From positions 4,930,361-4,994,360 of the forward strand of contig NC_079890.1 in the NCBI RefSeq assembly GCF_024868665.1: DNA of 64,000 nucleotides. Direction: 5' to 3'. This document shows positions 36,501 through 44,288 of the stretch, piece after piece. The notes beneath the pieces are model-generated. The model was not told where the DNA came from and ran no database searches. It was given only the letters and a program-made list of their open reading frames with translations. This DNA comes from Triplophysa rosa. Taxonomy: Eukaryota > Chordata > Actinopteri > Cypriniformes > Nemacheilidae. Each line of letters starts with the position of its first letter. Position 1 is the stretch's first letter. The position numbers and the translations under genes were made by a program.

Positions 36501-39500
36501 CTTTACTGTTATGCCCAAAATTGTAAATACAATGACTGTGATGTATTATTTTAATTGTAAAGTCTTTCACCGTGTCTACACCGGACGCATCGCACCGTGC
36601 AGCATCAAGTGTGGACAAAATGTAAAATTATAATGGGTTCTTATGCGTTCCATTGTCTTTTTTTTGCGTCTGATGTAGACACAGTGTTAATGGCAAAAAA
36701 AATTAAATATTATATTTTGGGGTTAAAAATTACATGTATTTTTCTTCGTAAGATTCTAATTCTCTCACTCACTCTCTGTACTCAGTGCCTTTTGTGAGAT
36801 GGAAAACGGATCTCGTCTGGATCACTTCTTCTGCCTGTTTTTTCAGCAGCTTATCCAGCCATCCCATTTGATTGACAGCTCTAGACCCCCCACCCCTGAC
36901 ATCTCAGGGACGCTCTTCTTAGACAGCTTACCAGCTGTTCGCTGGCTCACCTTACCAGCAGACATAAAGGTGTGATTACCAGATAGAGTAATTGAGCTTT
37001 AAATTTCCGTGACAAAAATGAAAACAAATTTTCTGTTCTGTTTGACCTTATTTAGGTTGAGGTGGACACTGTCCTCTCCGATTTTGAGTCCTCAGATTTT
37101 GGTGACATGGTAAATCCATTTAAAATGTTTCGATTCTGAAATGTAAAAGCGCAACTTAGATCTTAATTGAATTGTAAAGGACTAAAAATGTGGCCTGTTG
37201 AACCATTAAAATCAGTTCACTGATCTGTCTCTCTCTTTCGTTGCCCAGTCTGAAGACTTCTATGGGATGAGGCGTCTATACGTTATTTTGGGCTCTTGTC
37301 TGTTCTACAAGGTAAGTCTCAAACGTAAGCGTGCTTTTTTGATACCAAATCACCCATATTACTGTGATAGTGATAGTTTACCCCAAAATGAAAATACAGT
37401 CATCATTTATTCACCCACAAACGAAGATATTTGAAAGAAAGTTGGTAACCGAACAGCGCCAACCCCCATTCACTTCTATTTTATGGACACAAAACCAGTG
37501 CAAATGGGTGACGGTTACCAACATTCTTTCAAATATCATCTTTTGTGTTCTGCAGAAGAAAGAAAGACATACATATTTTAAACGACAAGAGGGTTAGTAA
37601 ATAATATAATACATTTCATTTTTAGGTGAACTATCAATTTAACATGATTTAAAAAAACACAATTAATGGTACATAAATTTCAAAAAATATAATCCTGCCT
37701 CATTCAAGGAATTTAGTATTTCTAAATAAATGTGTTTATTAAAAAATGTAATGTATAAATTGCTATGAATGTAAGTAATAGCCAAATTAAGTAATAATGC
37801 TTACGCAGGTGTTTTTAAAATTGACTTCGGAAAAAAGGGGAAATGCAGCTGATGAGCACAAAAACCGAGTTTGACTTTCTCTAGACATCGTCTGTCGGTT
37901 GATCGTCTATGTGATGTCACACAGGGATATCTCATAGCAAATCACCTACCAAAGGAAGACCTGCTGGATGTGTGTCTTTACTGTCAGCATTACTGTCTCC
38001 TGCCGCTGGCATCAGAGGAGCGCGTGGGGCAGCTGGTGGTGTGGAGGGAGGTGTTTCCTCAACGGAGAGCGCAGCCAAGTCCCGCCTCTCATCCCGGCCA
38101 CTGCGAACCACATGGACGCTACTTCCTGCTCATAGTGGGCCTGGTGAGACATTGTTTAGCATTATGACACATCTGACTCGTCATTTATAGCAGATGTAAC
38201 ATTTCAACATTTATTGTGAAAAGTATGAAAGCTGTCTATCAAGCCCAGAACTTGGTAGATTCAGGAAGAAATTCTTTAATTTGTTGACACATACTTCACA
38301 TCCATTGTAATGAATCTAAATTTGTCTCCAGCGACACTTTATGCAGTGTGTATTGCTGGAGAGCGGAGGCTGTGCCTCGCCTGCTCTTGGATCTCCTGGT
38401 CCTGACTGCGTGTATGTGGACCAAGTCAAAGCCACACTCCTTCAGCTAGAGAGTCTCGACGCAGGTATTGAAGAGCGTCTCTGTGCTCCACCCACACCCT
38501 GCTTGTCATGCGCCGATTGGTTCCTTCCTGCGGGTGGACGGGATCGACAAGATGCGGTTGGAAGCTCACCGATCCTTAACCGTTTGACAGCAGCCATCAA
38601 ACCCCCATCTCCAGGGTCAATTGGTCGAAGTCTGTTTGGGGAGATGGGGTCGGGTTCGTCAGGTTTAAGAGGACGAAGACCAAGTCCACAAAGGAGTCTG
38701 TCCGATAGCGGGAGTGAAGGTCACGTGGAAGGGCCGGGCCCCTTTACTTCAGGTTTGAGTCCTTTTGCCACACCGGACACGGTGCGGAGGACTCCCGCTA
38801 GTGGCACGCGAAGAGACTCCCTTGGGTCGGGCGGGTCTGACGGCAGTGGAGGAAATGCTGGATTTTTCAAGGTGTTTGTCTTAGTGAATTATTATTTATT
38901 ATATTATATGATTTATTATATTATATGATATTATATATTATACACTCACCTAAAGGATTATTAGGAACACCATACTAATACGGTGTTTGACCCCCTTTCG
39001 CCTTCAGAACTGCCTTAATTCTACGTGGCATTGATTCAACAAGGTGCTGAAAGCATTCTTTAGAAATGTTGGCCCATATTGATAGGATAGCATCTTGCAG
39101 TTGATGGAGATTTGTGGGATGCACATCCAGGGCACGAAGCTCCCGTTCCACCACATCCCAAAGATGTTCTATCGGGTTGAGATCTGGTGACTGTGGGGGC
39201 CATTCTAGTACAGTGAACTCATTGTCATGTTCAAGAAACCAATTTGAAATGATTCGAGCTTTGTGACATGGTGCATTATCCTGCTGGAAGTAGCCATTAG
39301 AGGATGGGTACATGGTGGTCATAAAGGGATGGACATGGTCAGAAACAATGCTCAGGTAGGCCGTGGCATTTAAACGATGCCCAATTGGCACTAAGGGGCC
39401 TAAAGTGTGCCAAGAAAACATCCCCCACACCATTACACCACCACCACCAGCCTGCACAGTGGTAACAAGGCATGATGGATCCATGTTCTCATTCTGTTTA

Positions 39501-42500
39501 CGCCAAATTCTGACTCTACCATTTGAATGTCTCAACAGAAATCGAGACTCATCAGACCAGGCAACATTTTTCCAGTCTTCAACTGTCCAATTTTGGTGAG
39601 CTCGTGCAAATTGTAGCCTCTTTTTCCTATTTGTAGTGGAGATGAGTGGTACCCGGTGGGGTCTTCTGCTGTTGTAGCCCATCTGCCTCAAGGTTGTGCG
39701 TGTTGTGGCTTCACAAATGCTTTGCTGCATACCTCGGTTGTAACGAGTGGTTATTTCAGTCAAAGTTGCTCTTCTATCAGCTTGAATCAGTCGGCCCATT
39801 CTCCTCTGACCTCTAGCATCAACAAGGCATTTTCGCCCACAGGACTGCCGCATACTGGATGTTTTTCCCTTTTCACACCATTCTTTGTAAACCCTAGAAA
39901 TGGTTGTGCGTGAAAATCCCAGTAACTGAGCAGATTGTGAAATACTCAGACCGGCCCGTCTGGCACCAACAACCATGCCACGCTCAAAATTGCTTAAATC
40001 ACCTTTCTTTCCCATTCTGACATTCAGTTTGGAGTTCAGGAGATTGTCTTGACCAGGACCACACCCCTAAATGCATTGAAGCAACTGCCATGTGATTGGT
40101 TGATTAGATAATTGCATTAATGAGAAATTGAACAGGTGTTCCTAATAATCCTTTAGGTGAGTGTATATGTGATTTATGTCATATTTATTGCTATTTTAAT
40201 AGTATTAACAGAAAACAAAGACTTCAAAGTTTTTCATTTTGGAGGCATTTTTGAACATGGGGGGGGGCACAACCTCTAAATTTCAGGCCACGTCTTTATT
40301 TTGTATATAGGCGAATCTCACAGAATACACCTGGGTGAGACATTAGATTATATTTAGCAAAAAAAATAAAACCTATTTTTAGGACCATTTTTTGTTTGCA
40401 CCCGATGTGTATTGTGAACTTATTTTTATGGAAAAAAGTACACCCTGTCAATCTTCTTCATCGTAAGAGGTAATAAAATTGATATTTTATGTAAATAATA
40501 ATACAAACATTTAAATATTAAGTATAAATACATTAAATAGAAAGTATTTATTAATCGCAGCTGTATTTGTTGTACTGAAAAAAGTCTGAATTAAATCTAC
40601 TTACAGTAAAAAAGTAACATCTAGACAAAATTATTTAGCGTGAGAATTCTGTGGCTTAAGAAGATTTAGTGTAAAATATAACTTTGTATTTTATGAGATT
40701 TACCCATATTATATTAACATAAAACATTGTTGTCTAGATTCTGTTGTCACATCTCACAAACATTTCAGAGTTTAAATTTTGTCTACCAAAGTCAGTATGT
40801 ATATCACCACTACAGTATTTGCTACATATGAATTATGCCATGTATTATTGAGTATGTGCTCTGAGTGCTTTCCAAAACCACATCTTGTATAGCAGTATCA
40901 GACTCTAGAACTGTAAATCAAAACCAAACATCACTCATCTGGGTTAAACTGGCTGAACGTGTCCGACAGAATGGACATCCTGGACCAGCATATCTGGCTC
41001 ATAAATTCTGATAGAGAGAGACAGCCTTAATCAAATGCATGGAAACTTGCTTTCATCACATTTATTGAGTTAGTCGACTTAGATTCATGGTCGAAGCAGG
41101 AGACAGTAGCTGCCTTTTAAGATTAAGTCCACGTGAAAATCCTTTTACAAAACCAAGTCGGACAAAGTTCAACCCAAGATGTATTATTGGAAAAACAAAC
41201 CAAAGCTACCTCTTATATTCAGAAATGTTTTTTTGTAGCTTTGGTATTTTGTTTGAGACTGAGGTGGTGTTTTGTCACACATTACTTTATCATTTTTGAC
41301 TGCAAAGAGCTACCAGTGCAGTGGACTGACTTGCTTTAAACTTCAATACAACTTTTATACAGGTTATACTATACTTTAAATATTTCACTAAGAATGATTC
41401 ATTTCAGTTTATCCTAAAACTATCGTATTCTTACTTAAACCTTTTCTTTTGGTGTGCAGATTCCGCGTTTAAAGCATCCTAACCCCTTCTACCTGGGCTC
41501 CTTGAAGAAAAGTCTGACAGACAGGGAAACAGAGGAGATGCACAATGTTCTCAAGTGAGTTGCAGATATTCACTAGTGGTGGGTGAAATAACCGTTTAAA
41601 TAGTGAACCGGTAGCAATAATAGAGTGGTAATTGTAGTTCTGTTTAAAAATGATTTTATGTTTAGCTTCGTTCTGCATTAGTTAAGCAGCTAATTGTTAT
41701 TGTCAAAATCGCTGCTGTCCTTCTAAAACCTCGTATCTTCATATTTCGTCATTTTTATTTTTTTTGGCATAAGTCATTATTATTAGTCAATCTTTATGTT
41801 TGTCACTGGGTTTTGTTAATATCTAACCAATATAAAGTATTGAAAAGTGCTTGTTAACTTTGACTAAACAATATTTAATCATTTAAAAAGTACTGTGTTT
41901 TTTCCCATTTCCCGATTTGGAGGTTTTGGAAGGACAGCAACGATATAATAGTTTACATAATAACATACAAATACAGAAATTAAGCTTAGTACATGTTAAG
42001 GAACTGATTCCTTGTTTTCTTGTGTGTCTGTTGACAGACTAACAGCAGGTGCCGAAAACACACTGTTCCACTATGTCTTGATGGAGACGATGCAGGGCAT
42101 CTTTATCGCACCGACACATAAGGAAGTACATCAGCTCAGCGGATCCATCCACCCTCAACTCATCCAGAACTTCTATCGCTGCTGTCTGTCTATACGGCAC
42201 GTCTTCCAGCAGAGCCTCCCGACACGGGTAACAACAGCTCTGCTGATGGAGCTTTCACTAATTTAATAGGATAGATTTAAATGACACAGATTTTATTTTG
42301 AAATATAATGAACTTATTGTTTATTTTACATTTTAGGGCTGTCAGCTTATGTATAATGAGCCAAATGTATTTATCAACATAATAGCGTTTCATTCATTGG
42401 TGATGTTTCATGTCTTTAGTATTAATAATTAAATTCCACAATAAAATGACTACAAATTTAGAAAAGAAGAAAAACTTTGCTTGAAGCATACCAAATAGAA

Positions 42501-43353
42501 GTAAAGGAGATCATGTTTGCAGTCTAAATTATTATTGATAGGTTTTTGTTAAATAAATAGCTACTACTGCAGATGATCTTTGTATTCACAGACATGTGTC
42601 AATGTGTGTGTTGCAGGATCGAAGAGGGTCAGAGCGGCCGCAGAGCACTCGAGGTTTGGGTCCAGTCAAAGAACACGGTGTTCTGTTTCAATGCAAACCT
42701 GAAAACTGGACGGATCAGAAGAAACCAGCGCCCATGATGACATACTGGGTTATAGGGTACGTAATAAATAACTTTCATAAAGAATGACTTCTAACCATCT
42801 TGTGCACAGTTCCTGAAATTGTTTTTTAAAACATTCAACTAAAGAACGACTTGACTTCATATTGGAGACCTATTTACAGTACATTTTTTGTAAATGCATT
42901 GTTTTAGAATTTAATAAAACAAAACGGCATTTATCATTAATTGACACAACACCATATTAAAAATAAACTGTTTACATTGTTTGTCATGTCTCTGAAATCA
43001 TGAATGCAACAAATAGCTGCTTTTTGTAGTTATGCTTTATCGGAAATCAAGCATGCATTCATTTCATCATTTATCAGCCGGTTTGCATTTTATGCACCAA
43101 TATGCTGTTCCAGACACTTAGAAGTGAAATACTTTCCCATAGTTCTCCTGTCCATACAAACCAAAGCATAACAATAAACAAATACTGTTAGAAATATTTT
43201 CAACACAAGAATTGTGACCTTATTTGCTGTTTGTGTTCCAGACGGATGCTTCTAGAACCAGTGCCTCAGGAGTTCTATGTGTGCTTCCATGATTCTGTCG
43301 CAGAGGTTCCGGTGGAGATGGCATTTAGACTGTCTTTCGGCTTGGCTGTGTGA
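12563..43353 (+). CDS. intu: Inturned planar cell polarity protein (Intu), complete, 16 coding exons
   Basis: Coding exons: 12563-12699, 14053-14618, 15984-16069, 33506-33703, 35714-35832, 35919-36008, 36318-36395, 36786-36969, 37056-37109, 37249-37311, 37925-38143, 38332-38871, 41460-41554, 42038-42227, 42617-42756, 43242-43353. They sum to 2871 bases, 956 codons plus stop, against 942 in human. Every junction is GT/AG and keeps frame. Landmarks are [20 protein letters not shown] after the acidic N-terminus, a PDZ-region segment [20 protein letters not shown] near residue 235, [16 protein letters not shown] in the first longin-like region, and PVKEHGVLF with NWTDQKK near the C-terminus. Intu with Fuz and Wdpcp forms the CPLANE complex at the ciliary base, supporting intraflagellar transport assembly, Hedgehog signalling and Rab23 activation. 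Exon 1 is also duplicated at 4975-5111. Intron 3 (17.4 kb) is packed with transposons. Confidence 0.95.
12791..14052. other. intu intron 1, no feature recognised
   Basis: AT-rich intron between exon 1 and exon 2. I see no coding exon, no clear transposon terminus and no RNA gene. Confidence 0.5.
14845..15441. mobile_element. Non-autonomous DNA transposon in intu intron 2
   Basis: Inverted ends: the left reads atggcgcttttccactgca and the right is its reverse complement with one mismatch (cgctttt preceded by atga). Subterminal ggtacc/gtactaggtac motifs are mirrored. No transposase is present. Its internal part (15233-15290) matches bases 1-58 of the window, so this family is also present at the left edge of the duplication. 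Confidence 0.75.
16070..17229. other. intu intron 3, start; weak MITE-like remnant
   Basis: No coding sequence. Around 16450-16640 is a stretch with ttgtcatcatttattcaccc followed by a tttgtatgactctttctt segment, matching the palindromic MITE family seen at 30316-32644 and 37371-37636. It looks degraded here. Confidence 0.4.
17905..18143. mobile_element. MITE nested in the left arm of the inverted repeat
   Basis: Inverted ends ggggcggtttccctgacagg and, at the right, ctgtccgggaaaccgcccc. The internal sequence is non-coding. This is a common fish short element type. It splits the left arm, so it inserted after the inverted repeat formed. Confidence 0.8.
18442..18527. promoter_or_regulatory. 27-bp repeat array with four inverted CCAAT boxes
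   Basis: ATTGG (reverse of CCAAT) occurs at 18442, 18469, 18496 and 18523, exactly 27 bases apart, inside repeats of the form gtgattggtcaaatggtcta. The array ends about 95 bases before the ATG at 18624. It could be the promoter of that small plus-strand exon. The minus-strand ORF of repeated LTNHSRLDH units is a by-product of the repeat. Confidence 0.55.
18624..18696 (+). pseudogene. Isolated exon 1-like fragment, [13 protein letters not shown] start
   Basis: An ATG at 18624 opens 24 codons ending at a good donor (CCA|GTAAGA) at 18697. The start [18 protein letters not shown] reminds me of the N-termini of multi-copy fish P2X7-C-domain-like proteins that spread with transposons; that is recall, not a search. 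No continuing exon with a zinc-binding Cys-rich domain is seen nearby, so it is most likely a relic carried in the inverted-repeat element. Confidence 0.35.
19000..19284 (-). pseudogene. THAP zinc-finger domain exon, transposon-borne
   Basis: The minus-strand ORF starts at 19284 (or the internal MSKR start nine bases later) and encodes a full THAP (C2CH) domain. It shows CVLC, a central Lys-Trp, then CARHF as the C-x2-H pair, and ends VAIPTLF, the usual AVPTIF box. A donor (CCT|GTAAGT) at 18999 closes the exon after about 95 codons. THAP domains bind DNA and are typical of P-element-like transposases and their domesticated relatives. No transposase exon follows. Its place in the loop of a large inverted repeat argues for a transposon relic rather than a host thap gene. 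Confidence 0.7.
20325..20765. repeat. Minisatellite of about 50-60 bp units in the right arm
   Basis: At least seven units contain gagacacgtctgactttaaa followed by an actgcgcacctcgcgctgca segment, with small length changes between units. A degenerate inverted version lies in the left arm at 17245-17410. ORFs on both strands here are repeat artefacts. Confidence 0.85.
21065..21360 (+). pseudogene. Degenerate THAP-like domain fragment
   Basis: From the ATG at 21065 the peptide starts [11 protein letters not shown] and includes [11 protein letters not shown], as in THAP proteins. After a frame break it continues [19 protein letters not shown], the end of a THAP domain (AVPS box), and then runs to a stop at 21360. 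The central C-x2-H pair is lost at the frame break, so zinc binding is not expected. Confidence 0.5.
21525..23213 (+). pseudogene. Gag-like protein of the DIRS/Ngaro-type element (frameshifted)
   Basis: The coding signal starts with [14 protein letters not shown] at 21525. It moves to another frame by about 21740, where a SAP-like stretch reads [20 protein letters not shown]. It returns to the first frame at about 22500 ([15 protein letters not shown]) and ends at 23213. Near the C-terminus is a CCCH finger ([18 protein letters not shown]) followed by a CTSC...H...C knuckle at about 23070-23170. Two frame changes mean it is no longer expressible as one protein. The role would be nucleic-acid binding and particle formation for reverse transcription. 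Confidence 0.6.
23220..24811 (+). pseudogene. Reverse transcriptase and RNase H of the DIRS/Ngaro-type element
   Basis: The 5' part (23220-23780) holds RT motifs up to AKVDITSAF, whose Asp is the first catalytic residue. A TAA at 23778 and a shift of frame interrupt it beside a tandem aattatgc repeat near 23825. The 3' part (23810-24811) has the catalytic box [13 protein letters not shown]. It then has an RNase H domain with [10 protein letters not shown], an FELYPL Glu, VHCDNEA and QIADALSRF, so all four acidic residues are visible. The frame ends at 24811, overlapping the recombinase frame. Polymerase function is broken by the stop and shift although the motifs persist. Confidence 0.75.
24808..25791 (+). 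pseudogene. Tyrosine recombinase of the DIRS/Ngaro-type element, catalytic residues changed
   Basis: An open frame runs from about 24808, overlapping the RNase H stop, to 25791. The N-terminal part resembles the SAM-like core-binding domain ([14 protein letters not shown]). The catalytic part contains [10 protein letters not shown], then [13 protein letters not shown], then [13 protein letters not shown]. In DIRS-type recombinases the middle motif is normally [12 protein letters not shown], with His and Arg of the H-x-x-R box; here Tyr and Cys replace them. The Tyr nucleophile (AFKSY) remains. Loss of the second Arg predicts no strand exchange. Confidence 0.75.
26030..26860. repeat. 60-bp minisatellite in the 3' part of the DIRS-like element
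   Basis: About 13-14 units of close to 60 bases share gcagcgatcgcctc and a gcagaggccagtgcttccat segment. Because 60 is divisible by 3, several frames stay open and give Ala/Glu/Ser-rich ORFs on both strands; none is likely to be a gene. The last three units (26700-26870) are the most alike. Confidence 0.85.
27521..28159. mobile_element. MITE with long inverted ends
   Basis: The left end reads gccctattcgcatgggatta and the right end reads taatcccgtgtgaatagggc. Inverted similarity extends about 100 bases inward, including a tggggacct-like block and a second attcgcacggga copy on each side. There is no ORF. It lies about 90 bases after the DIRS-like element. Confidence 0.8.
28160..30315. other. 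intu intron 3, unassigned 2.1 kb
   Basis: I see no coding exon, no paired termini and no RNA gene. Short ORFs here lack splice or family support. Confidence 0.5.
30464..32368 (-). mobile_element. Short LTR retrotransposon with 294-bp LTRs and CATAG target duplication
   Basis: Direct repeats at 30464-30757 and 32075-32368 are each 294 bases, begin TGTAAGG and end GTGTTACA. They are flanked by CATAG at 30459-30463 and 32369-32373. I count about 23 mismatches between the LTRs. Read on the minus strand, a purine-rich tract (gaggggggag) precedes the 3' LTR, as a polypurine tract should. Only a gag-like ORF and Pro-rich repeats lie inside; reverse transcriptase and integrase are absent, so it is a non-autonomous element. 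Internal minisatellites (24-bp units at about 31220-31380, longer units at 31445-31600) make open frames on both strands. Confidence 0.9.
31647..32057 (-). CDS. Gag-like fragment of the LTR element
   Basis: 136 codons on the minus strand starting [14 protein letters not shown] just inside the 5' LTR. The segments [20 protein letters not shown] and [12 protein letters not shown] match gag-type domains of fish Ty3-like or domesticated elements, as far as I recall. It should package RNA if made. The C-terminal part runs into low-complexity sequence and no zinc knuckle is visible. The LTR mismatches suggest it is an old copy. Confidence 0.5.
   Translation of the reverse strand: MDYMRLNISPKDNLRYHLSQDGSPLERYVEDFIVLSHQVSWDNRSLKACFLMGLDDDSHWNLAPEFRDRQMVEFIDLIRWIIGSRFGVNENIPDKIDHHPVPSKHTLSDPAHLTITLKSSTRSEAPSNPGFAKPAA
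32645..33505. other. intu intron 3, last part
   Basis: No exon. Around 32680-33050 is a segment ending cactgttcctttaa, which resembles a degraded short transposon. Termini are not clear enough to define it. Confidence 0.35.
33704..34689. other. intu intron 4, first kilobase
   Basis: No exon or clear transposon end is recognised between exon 4 and the CA microsatellite. Confidence 0.45.
34690..34770. repeat. (CA)n microsatellite, impure
   Basis: Alternating purine-pyrimidine tract of cacacacgcacgcac type in intu intron 4, with G and T interruptions. Confidence 0.9.
35095..35322 (-). pseudogene. THAP-like C-terminal half-domain fragment
   Basis: On the minus strand the frame reads [20 protein letters not shown] and then [19 protein letters not shown] matches the C-x2-H pair of a THAP domain and GAVPAL its closing box. 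The N-terminal CxxC half is absent. It resembles the fragment at 21065-21360 more than the THAP exon at 19000-19284. It lies in intu intron 4 in opposite orientation to intu, so it is a transposon relic. Confidence 0.5.
36568..36686. mobile_element. Very short MITE
   Basis: The left end reads cgtgtctacaccggacgc and the right end reads gcgtctgatgtagacacagtg, which are imperfect inverted repeats about 120 bases apart in intu intron 7. Confidence 0.55.
37371..37636. mobile_element. Palindromic MITE in intu intron 10
   Basis: Starts tgatagtttaccccaaaatg and ends tcatttttaggtgaactatca. Inner parts are inverted too: gttggtaaccgaacag against a ggtgacggttaccaacattc segment. Same family as 30316-32644. 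The ORF across it is not a gene. Confidence 0.8.
38943..40163 (-). mobile_element. Intact Tc1/mariner-type transposon with perfect 29-bp inverted repeats
   Basis: The element is 1221 bases, flanked by TA on both sides (38941-38942 and 40164-40165). The 29-bp terminal inverted repeats (38943-38971 and 40135-40163) are identical by eye, beginning CACTCACCTAAAGGATTATT. It encloses one uninterrupted transposase on the minus strand. It lies in intu intron 12, antisense to the gene. Perfect termini and an intact frame suggest a recent and possibly still mobile copy. Confidence 0.95.
38975..40015 (-). CDS. Full-length Tc1/mariner-type transposase, DD36E
   Basis: 346 codons with no stop or frameshift. 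Residues 1-120 form the paired-type helix-turn-helix DNA-binding region ([20 protein letters not shown], then [13 protein letters not shown]). The catalytic domain has Asp155 in AWSDESRF, Asp246 in [10 protein letters not shown] and Glu283 in DLNPIEHLW, the usual triad. A Gly-rich [11 protein letters not shown] box lies between the first two. I count 36 residues between the second Asp and the Glu, not the 34 of Sleeping Beauty-like Tc1 elements. That spacing fits the DD36E (Incomer) group described in animals, as I recall. The protein cuts and pastes the element at TA dinucleotides. Confidence 0.93.
   Translation of the reverse strand: MGKKGDLSNFERGMVVGARRAGLSISQSAQLLGFSRTTISRVYKEWCEKGKTSSMRQSCGRKCLVDARGQRRMGRLIQADRRATLTEITTRYNRGMQQSICEATTRTTLRQMGYNSRRPHRVPLISTTNRKKRLQFARAHQNWTVEDWKNVAWSDESRFLLRHSNGRVRIWRKQNENMDPSCLVTTVQAGGGGVMVWGMFSWHTLGPLVPIGHRLNATAYLSIVSDHVHPFMTTMYPSSNGYFQQDNAPCHKARIISNWFLEHDNEFTVLEWPPQSPDLNPIEHLWDVVERELRALDVHPTNLHQLQDAILSIWANISKECFQHLVESMPRRIKAVLKAKGGQTPY
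40166..41459. other. intu intron 12, rest
   Basis: AT-rich, with no exon, no paired termini and no RNA gene recognised. Confidence 0.5.
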
Positions 43354-43605
43354 TGTTCCAGAATGCTAAATGTCATCTGTAACAATAGCATGCTCTGGTC
43401 TGGTACAGGAAGGAGGTGGTTGTAAGCTTTAAGGGAGATATTACAAGAAATTACTTTACATGTGGAAAATGGGAATTGTTTCTGTTTGAGGCAAAAGGTG
43501 GCTGATTATTCAGCCGTCACAAAATCTGAGCACAGTCAAATGTGATCTATGCACGGCCGTAGTTATATAGCTACTACTGGTTGTCCTGAGTTCATATTTA
43601 GAGCC

Positions 43606-43611
43606 AATAAA
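43606..43611 (+). terminator. Proximal polyadenylation signal of intu
   Basis: AATAAA about 250 bases after the intu stop codon. A second AATAAA lies at 43992-43997. Use of the distal one would bring the transcript end next to that of ino80b. Confidence 0.6.
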
Positions 43612-44043
43612 TGCACCTGCAACGGTTAAAGAAAACTCAACTTTAATACATCAAACCATGCTGGACTTCTTAAATGTTCACAAGAAGCAACGATGCTTAT
43701 GAAACCTCAACAGCCTTTGGATTTCCACTCAAGATCTTTTTGCTTGTCATATAAACTTTCCTTGCTGGATCAAGCGGGACGACGTTTTATTGGCAACAGC
43801 TATGCAGAATTTATGACCACATCCTTGTGAAGCGAACGCGATAACTTTTTTTCAAAATGTTATTTAATGTGTGAAACTGTGATTCCAGTTTTATTTTTTG
43901 TTATACATTATTCAAAAGGTGCATATCACTTATTATCAAACAAATGCCAAAAGATTGACTTCAGTGTTCTTTATTTCAGTCTTGTTACAAAAATAAAGCT
44001 GTTCTTATACCTTCAGCTCACACACAATACAATGTAGCGACGT

Positions 44044-44049
44044 TTTATT
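44044..44049 (-). terminator. Candidate polyadenylation signal of ino80b
   Basis: TTTATT on the plus strand is AATAAA on the minus strand, about 240 bases beyond the ino80b stop. Cleavage 10-30 bases further would fall at roughly 44015-44035. Confidence 0.55.
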
Positions 44050-44288
44050 ATCCAAATTATTGTTCATAAATTGTTTTTGAAATGGCAATGATTTTTGTTT
44101 TGTGTTTATGAATAAAATCCACTGTGGCTTACCATTTACAAAATAAATTAAACTTCACCATGATTTCACACTGACTCCTTGTATTAAACATAATTGTATG
44201 AACCAGACATGTGACACCTGCATGATTTAAACAGACCAAACATTATAAACAAAACAAAACGAACGCACAAAGCTGCAGCTAACAAGTT

